Shown piece by piece: positions 8,202 to 13,543 of a DNA stretch of 13,543 nt (positions are counted from its first letter, which is position 1; every line of letters begins with the position of its first letter). This stretch comes from Fragilaria radians (taxonomy: Eukaryota > Bacillariophyta > Fragilariophyceae > Fragilariales > Fragilariaceae): the NCBI GenBank assembly GCA_900642245.1, contig CAAAJI010000129.1, positions 54,624 through 68,166 of the forward strand, written 5' to 3'. The position numbers and the translations under genes were made by a program. Under the pieces are notes generated by a model. The model was not told the origin of the DNA and did no database searches. It saw only the letters and a program-made list of their open reading frames with translations.

Positions 8202-8994
8202 GATTCCTTATAAGTTAAAGACTAAGGCACTTTTCTAATCCTGAATCAGATTTGTAGAAGAGAGAAGGTCTGATTCAGATCCACTAACCGGAACTAAAAA
8301 CTAATAACTAATTGATTTGTGACTTTGTGATCACTCTACTGTAGATACTGTAGATACATGTACCGTACGGCACAACTTGTATTTCTTTCAATCCATGATA
8401 CATTTATAATTCATTATTTTTATCACACGTATACGGTAGCCTGCCAATGGTGGAACAAAGCTATTTTGAAGCTCATTGAAAGAGCATATGTACCTTTTAA
8501 TTGGGTTACGATTTAGCTTCGTATTTCCAATGTCCTCAATACCATTAACATCTGAGTAGAAATCATCGCTCAATGATATTCAAGATTGATTTAAAATGGA
8601 AGCCTAGTAAACTATTCTTCTGAATGAGCTGCAGAAACATCGCAATATCATAATAAGGTAAACAAATAATGTGCATAAGACTTCTTATAGGCTCATTTTT
8701 ACTATACTTTCATGAACTATTTTTGAGTGCAACAAGCAAACCAAGATCCAAATGATTTACAGCTTCCATAACTCAGTAGCATAGGCCTTAGCAAATGAAT
8801 CTAGATACGGAAGCTAACAAGCTGTATATACAACATGATATGAAAGTTCTTCAAATAGTTTAAATTGACATGTCTACGACATTAAAAGGTACAAATCATA
8901 CTTCGAGTGATTTGATGCATGAGAGAATGCCAACAAGTAACATTTACAACGAAAACATTTCCGCATGAAGCGTTTGACACATCACTTCACTTTG
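8202..8994. other. Non-coding region, small repeats only
   Basis: No gene or transposon protein is recognised. It may contain the far end of the interrupted copia element, but I cannot read RT or RNase H motifs in it. TACTGTAGA is repeated in tandem at 8337-8357, and an inverted repeat lies at 8241-8278. The right end is the 3' flank of the Dispatched-like gene, which is read on the minus strand. Confidence 0.5.
8241..8278. repeat. Perfect 10-bp inverted repeat
   Basis: CTGAATCAGA at 8241-8250 and its exact reverse complement TCTGATTCAG at 8269-8278 flank an 18-nt purine-rich loop. It lies 40 nt beyond the right 27-bp repeat. Its role is unknown. Confidence 0.65.
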
Positions 8995-11900
8995 CTAACT
9001 GTCAGCTCTTTGCCTCTCATACTGCTCGTCTTGTTCGGGATTTATTTCTCCCTTATAGTAGTCTACAACTTCCGTTTTATCGTTGGTTGAGTTTTTGTAC
9101 AAAAATTCATAAAATTTGTCAAACAAGTATCTAGGTTCACTCGGTCCAAGGATATCCATTAGCGAAACAAGGACCGCGAAAGTGCCAATCGTAGACATCA
9201 AAATAGTGTAGAACAGAATCTGAGCAAACTGCCTGAAAAAAGATATCATACAGAAAAGCATTAGTATCGCTCCCGCAATTGTGGTGAATCCGGCTGCCAA
9301 AATACTTGGACCCATGTGAACAAGGGCGTATTTGGTGCGATCATGACGTGACACACTACCGGGAAGAGAGCAATATGCATGCCCGAGATGAAGTACAAAA
9401 TCACAACTAATACCAATCAAAATAGCAAAGCACACAGATTCCAAAAATCCAAGACTCCAACCACTGGCAACCAGAATCGCAGTCGTTGAAGTTAGAATGA
9501 ATACGATAGTTCCCACGGAAAACAATGTTAGCACGAATGACCTGGAAGAGAGCAAAACTACAAGGCCTGAAAACCCAAGAGATATTGCAGCAGAGCCGTA
9601 AGCGGCTTGTAGCATACTGCCATTCGTATCATACCACAAGAAATCAAAAGAGGAGTGGAACATTTTGCTAACTCCACGGGGAGCGTCATTCCGCTCTTTC
9701 GTTAACCAAGATTCAATCAAGTTCCATTCCGAATTTAAAGTCTTGTATGGACTATCGAATCGTATTCGTTGCTGAAACGAGATCAATATTATTTTTAAGA
9801 CACCGTTGCGACACAGAGCATCATATCTATTTTCAACTTTTGACCACGCGCTAATGCATGGGTTGAAGGTCTCTTGGGACATAGGAATGCCAGTTGCTCC
9901 TCCACAGAACTCGGAATAAGCATCTACAGGAGTGGAGCTGTTTGCTTGCGCATTTAGCCATGAATTAAACTCATTCATGGGACATACATAAGCATTTGAG
10001 GTGTATTCAGCGAATTCTTCCGCAAAGAAACGATCACAAAAGTTTAAGAGGTATCTCTGACTTTCGACTGGCGATGCATCAAAAGTTTCATCTAATACGA
10101 GTTGAGACCAAGACTCTGGATTTGAGTGGTCACCCGTATCTGCAGGTTTAGTTCCCCAAATTACGTATCCTGGATTGCCACCACTCTTTTCGATAACAGT
10201 ATCTAGACTGTGTAATCGCCAAGAGTAAGCTTGCTCGTACATGATGGAACTCTGCAAAAGTCTGACGTCTGAACTAAGTGGCTGCTCAATCTTCAATGCG
10301 AAAAAAGTACAGACAATGGTAGCGCCGACACTCATAACAAGAATGACCCAGCGCAACTTGTGAAAGACATTGTAGTATCCTGTTAGAATCTTTCTGATTA
10401 AATTTTGTTGGCTGCCGTCGTCTTCTCCAACAAATTGGTCATCACCTGGATCTTTTTTCACACACAAGGCAATGGAGCAAAACCAGTTGTTTCCTCGTTG
10501 TAGCCACTTATCATAAATACAGAGAGCTGGAAAGACTAACAGCACACATAAAATGTAAGCAAAAGATATCAAAAGGCCACAAAATATAGCGAAGCATTTC
10601 AGAGGTGCCACAGTTGATAGTGCTGTTGAAAAGAAAGCGACAGATGTTGTAATTGAAGTGAGAAACATTGCTGCAGCAGCATCTGGCAATGCGACCGCTG
10701 CAATATCTTCTGTACTTCCATTTCGATTGTCAATTCTAGCATTTTTCCATTTGTCGATTGCGACGAAAACATCGTCAGCACCAAGTGCAAATAAGACGAA
10801 CACACCTATGAAGTTAAGAAAAGGGAAGAATTTCAACTGTCCAATGAAATAATACACGAAGTAGGAGAGTGGGAAACTGAGAATTATCTGAAGAAGACCA
10901 ACGCTCGTTATCCATAGCGACCTGCTATGGACAATCATGGACACGATTGTAATAACAGCCGATCCCCTAGTGACAAGAGTCAGTTAGAGTTACAAGAACA
11001 TAAACGTTGAGTCCACAAGAATATACATCTTACATTGCCAATGTCATGTCACGTCCCAAAGATGCAGCAACTAAAATTTTATTCAAGTTTTCAGTTGCCG
11101 TATCGTAGGCAGCATACACGACATCACTAGAGCTGGCTCTATCAAACTGACCAGCAACCTTGTAGAGTGCATCATAGTCTGCAGTAGTTTGAAAAGCTGA
11201 AGAAGTATATCGAACAAAATCATTGGCTTTTCCAAAAGTATCATCAACCATGCTTGGAAAGAACATATCTGGGCAGCCTTCGGGGATTGAGCCGTTTTCG
11301 ATGTTATCAGGCGAAAATAATGGTAAACATTCTTGTAAAGAAAATGTTACTTCTGTTTGAATTTTGGACCAGGCTTTGGCAAGCTCTTGGCAAGACAAAG
11401 AAAACGATGTATCCCCAACACTAACTCGGGCGAAAAGCACTAGGGAGAGTGGAGGATAGCAGCTACCTGAGATGCAACGTGTGCAGAGATCATTGGAATC
11501 AAGAACAGCAAGTGTGTTCATTTCTGCAATGCAAATATCTTCAATTACACGTGAGTCAAGGGCAGAAACATCTCCCTTAGTCTCCCACATGGGCCAGAGA
11601 TTATAAGCAGAGACAGGAAAGTAGAAATCGCAATCTGAAAAACCCGATATATCTTTTAAGCGACGAGGAAAGTCTACGCTTCCTTGGAAAGTGCTGGGCC
11701 ATATATCATATTCATCAAAGGGATATGTTTTCTTCCATAAAGAAACGGTGTTCCATGAAAAAGGCACCTCCAAACGACGCGTTGAATCATCATCTTCCGC
11801 TGGATCCTGTCCAAGCTGAATATTGCTTTCAAGTTCAGACCATGTCGCATCATTACCACTCCAGAGCACATAATTGTTCGATAGAATCAAAGAAAGCTGT

Positions 11901-12220
11901 GTTTGACGATCTGCAACTAGAGTGCCTCGCGATTGCCAACCTGAGTTGTCCACAGCTACTGAAAATTTTCCGAATACAAGACCAATTGCGGACAATAAGA
12001 CTGAAACAAATAAGGAAGCTATAAGATGATACCATGGATTGCGTGCCATACACTTTGCCCGTCTTGCAAAGAAATTGTTTGGGATGCTTCTTTCCTGCTT
12101 TGGATGAATTACAATGGGGTCATTCAGGCTAGTTGATACCACTTTCTCATCATCGAAAAGCTTGGATCGCGATGCTATATTACAATTCTCTACTTCACTT
12201 GAGAATCCCATCTCTACCAT
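8995..12220 (-). CDS. Dispatched/Patched-like RND-superfamily membrane protein, two exons
   Basis: Exons 12220-11034 and 10966-8995 give 1052 residues, intact. ATG 12218-12220 follows an in-frame TAG nine codons upstream. TM1 is at about 64-84, followed by GWQSRGT (94-100), a signature like that at the start of the Dispatched ectodomain. The first lumenal/extracellular domain is cysteine-rich (C246, C249, C254 and others). A sterol-sensing-type five-helix block (about 398-543) carries G458-A-D460-D461 in its TM4. TM7 is at about 602-620, then a second ectodomain, then TM8-12 (about 849-1000) with GISCD (914-918) in TM10. The tail is charged. The two Asp-bearing helices are the proton/cation-relay positions of RND proteins. 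Family members move or sense sterols and lipids; in animals Dispatched releases lipid-modified Hedgehog. The substrate here is unknown. The flanking genes are transposon debris and give no context. Confidence 0.9.
10967..11033 (-). other. Intron of the Dispatched-like gene
   Basis: The 67-nt intron on the minus strand has donor AAT|GTAAGA and acceptor TTGTCACTAG. It splits a Met codon (AT|G, residue 396). Removal makes a continuous frame from the first ectodomain into TM2 (LAMGSAVITIVSMIVHSRSL), as expected for the family. Confidence 0.9.
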
Positions 12221-12659
12221 CCGCCAGAATCTGTACTTCGAGTCCTATTCAACACAAATGAGGTTTTATCAGACCTCTGTCACTTTTTTACTAGAATTTA
12301 TCATTTAGGACGTTTTTAAAAATGGTTCTCTCGATTTTTTCTTGCGATTTCGAAAATAAAATGAAATTTTGAAAAACATGAAATCTCGAAGATGTCCATA
12401 TGGTTAACTTTGTTTGCAAAAATTAAAGCATAGTATGACATGTCTGATTTAATGTAATTACTTTTATTTCAAGAAATTTTTAATTTTCATCTTAAACAAA
12501 TTCCAAATGTTTGAAAAAGCTGAAAAGAGATTGCTTTGCCTAGCGAATCAAGAACCTAAATTGATATTTGTCATGAATATGATTCCCCCTATAAAAAATG
12601 AAAAGCCATGAGAGTTTGTAAAATACTATCTGAATCCACCAAATAAGCTAAGTTTTGCC
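12221..12659. other. Upstream region of the Dispatched-like gene
   Basis: This AT-rich, non-coding DNA lies between the start codon of the minus-strand membrane-protein gene and the next transposon remnant. It should hold that gene's promoter and 5' UTR. I see no clear TATA box or operator-like site at a fixed distance. Confidence 0.5.
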
Positions 12660-13110
12660 TCAACAATTGGGACCATTGCCATGAACATAGACATGATCCG
12701 TCCCATGGAGGTTTTACCTTTGTCACCGCACTAGACTTTAAAATGGGTTACTATCAAATTAAATACTAATGCTTAGAGGCTATGTACGTTGTACTCCCAT
12801 GGGAAAAGTACAAGTACAAACCACTACCCATGGGAATCAACTTGCCCCTGGTGTTTTTTCAAAGTGTCATGTCAAAACTGGTCCAAGATATGGAAAATGC
12901 AAAGATCAATCTTGATGATTTGTTAAAAAACCTCTAAGGTCCACCTACTTTAGTTAGAAATGGTTTTAGCTATGCTGTCAACTATATGGGTTATTGGATT
13001 ACCAGCCAAGTTATTCAACTAATGCATAGCAACATTGAAGCCATCCTGAATATCAAGACTCAAACACCTAGAACAGAACTATGTCAGTTTGCAAGATAAA
13101 TGTTCCTAGT
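12660..13110 (+). pseudogene. Second, unrelated Ty3/gypsy RT remnant
   Basis: The frame 12707-12937 reads GGFTFVTALDFKMGYYQIKY, a TAA, then VVLPWEKYKYKPLPMGI, VFFQSVMSKLVQDMENAKIN and LDDLL before TAA 12935-12937. This is the Ty3/gypsy RT order: catalytic D in A-L-D-F, the LPWGKY/LPMG block, and Y-x-D-D, here N-L-D-D. After a frame change, 12950-13100 gives MGYWITSQVIQ, the Y-L-G-Y-W-L-T segment after RT motif E. Both acidic residues of the DD box remain, but the stops show it is dead. It differs strongly from the gypsy RT at 5838-6974 and lies in the opposite orientation, so it is a separate family or insertion. Confidence 0.8.
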
Positions 13111-13117
13111 CTTCTTT

Positions 13118-13486
13118 TCACTTCAACTCAACACAATTCAACGGCGATATTCCCATTTTTATGGTTGCATGTGTTATGTCATTGCTGTTTTGATTCTCAC
13201 CATGGCTATTTTGATTCCCTCCACGGCTGCTTGGCATATTGGTGGTTGTGAATGCAACATCATTGCTGCCTCCTCCAGTGTGCACTGGATCTTGCTTCCA
13301 GTTGATCAACAAGTTATATGCACCTGTTACACTTTTGGGGCAACAATCAGCGTACCCTTGCAGGTAATCATTTTGCAACTTATCAGCAACTTTTCCAAAT
13401 TGGCTTCGGTTTGCCCCAAGAAGAAATGCAGTTGCAACGTATTCTTTCTGAACCATTGCAATCTTGGGTGAGCCTGTAGATGACAC
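13118..13486 (-). pseudogene. Retrotransposon Gag-like fragment, probably Ty1/copia type
   Basis: The 122-codon minus-strand frame has no ATG at its upstream end (an in-frame TAA precedes it). It contains YVATAFLLGANRSQFGKVAD, LQNDYLQG and SVTGAYNLLINWKQDP, then a glycine/asparagine-rich tail. The order 'A-x-x-L-x-x-A-D-R...L-x-N-D-Y-x-x-G...A-Y-N-L-L-x-x-W-K' resembles the Gag region of copia-type elements of diatoms, recalled from family knowledge and not checked by search. The expected zinc knuckle C-x2-C-x4-H-x4-C is not intact; a frame-shifted T-C-N-H-K-N-G-N...C near 13140-13180 may be its remains. It abuts the plus-strand gypsy RT remnant at about 13110. The N-terminal part is missing or beyond a frameshift. 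Confidence 0.55.
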
Positions 13487-13543
13487 TTAAATTAGTTTTA
13501 TGTTGAAATCACAATTGTGATAACAGTTTCTGCTCTACGGTGA

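Noticed and set aside
8337..8357. Tandem TACTGTAGA x2
   Set aside because: It is too short to be more than chance in AT-rich DNA.
11674..12053. Several short ORFs on both strands
   Set aside because: All are shadows of exon 1 of the Dispatched-like gene.
13100..13471. Plus-strand ORF of 123 codons with hydrophobic segments
   Set aside because: It is antisense to the Gag-like frame, which has family-like motifs; hydrophobicity is a by-product of reading the opposite strand.
1..13543. CRISPR arrays, tRNA, rRNA, bacterial operon features or a defence-type gene cluster
   Set aside because: No regularly spaced repeats, cloverleaf or rRNA-like blocks were seen, and introns plus retroelements indicate a eukaryotic chromosome.

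Overview
The window looks like nuclear DNA of a microalga, most likely a diatom or close stramenopile. Three things point that way: short spliceosomal introns (57-140 nt, GT-AG with GTAAGT/GTAAGA-type donors) inside otherwise compact genes, AT-rich intergenic DNA, and many fragments of Ty1/copia and Ty3/gypsy retrotransposons whose protein motifs resemble diatom elements. The taxonomic call is inference; no rRNA, tRNA or organelle marker is present.

Layout from left to right. (1) 1-1614, plus strand: the 3' part of an unrecognised gene. Two phase-consistent introns join three reading frames into one 459-residue open product, which carries a possible transposase-like E-H-x-F-G-x2-R-Q patch. 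(2) 1615-2160: non-coding, with three long G or C homopolymers and a hairpin. (3) 2159-2922, plus strand: a probable, unrecognised coding fragment with one convincing and one doubtful exon junction. (4) 2923-4200: AT-rich, with one weak minus-strand ORF and a small inverted repeat. (5) 4215-8201: a nested transposon graveyard. A decayed Ty1/copia element (putative LTR, integrase, start of reverse transcriptase; plus strand) is interrupted by a broken Ty3/gypsy gag-protease-RT fragment in the opposite orientation (about 5861-8174). A perfect 27-bp direct repeat brackets the gypsy fragment, and a 174-bp stretch of its gag gene is inverted in place. (6) 8202-8994: non-coding. (7) 8995-12220, minus strand: the one clearly intact gene, a two-exon, 1052-residue Dispatched/Patched-like RND-superfamily membrane protein. 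(8) 12660-13110, plus strand: a second, unrelated decayed gypsy RT. (9) 13118-13486, minus strand: a decayed copia gag-like fragment running toward the right edge.

The genes do not form an operon or an evident pathway. The picture is one conserved membrane-protein gene and one or two poorly known genes separated by several generations of dead retroelements. I found no convincing new multi-gene system. The most informative observations are the in-place gag micro-inversion at a 5-bp inverted repeat and the 27-bp duplication around an LTR-less gypsy fragment.
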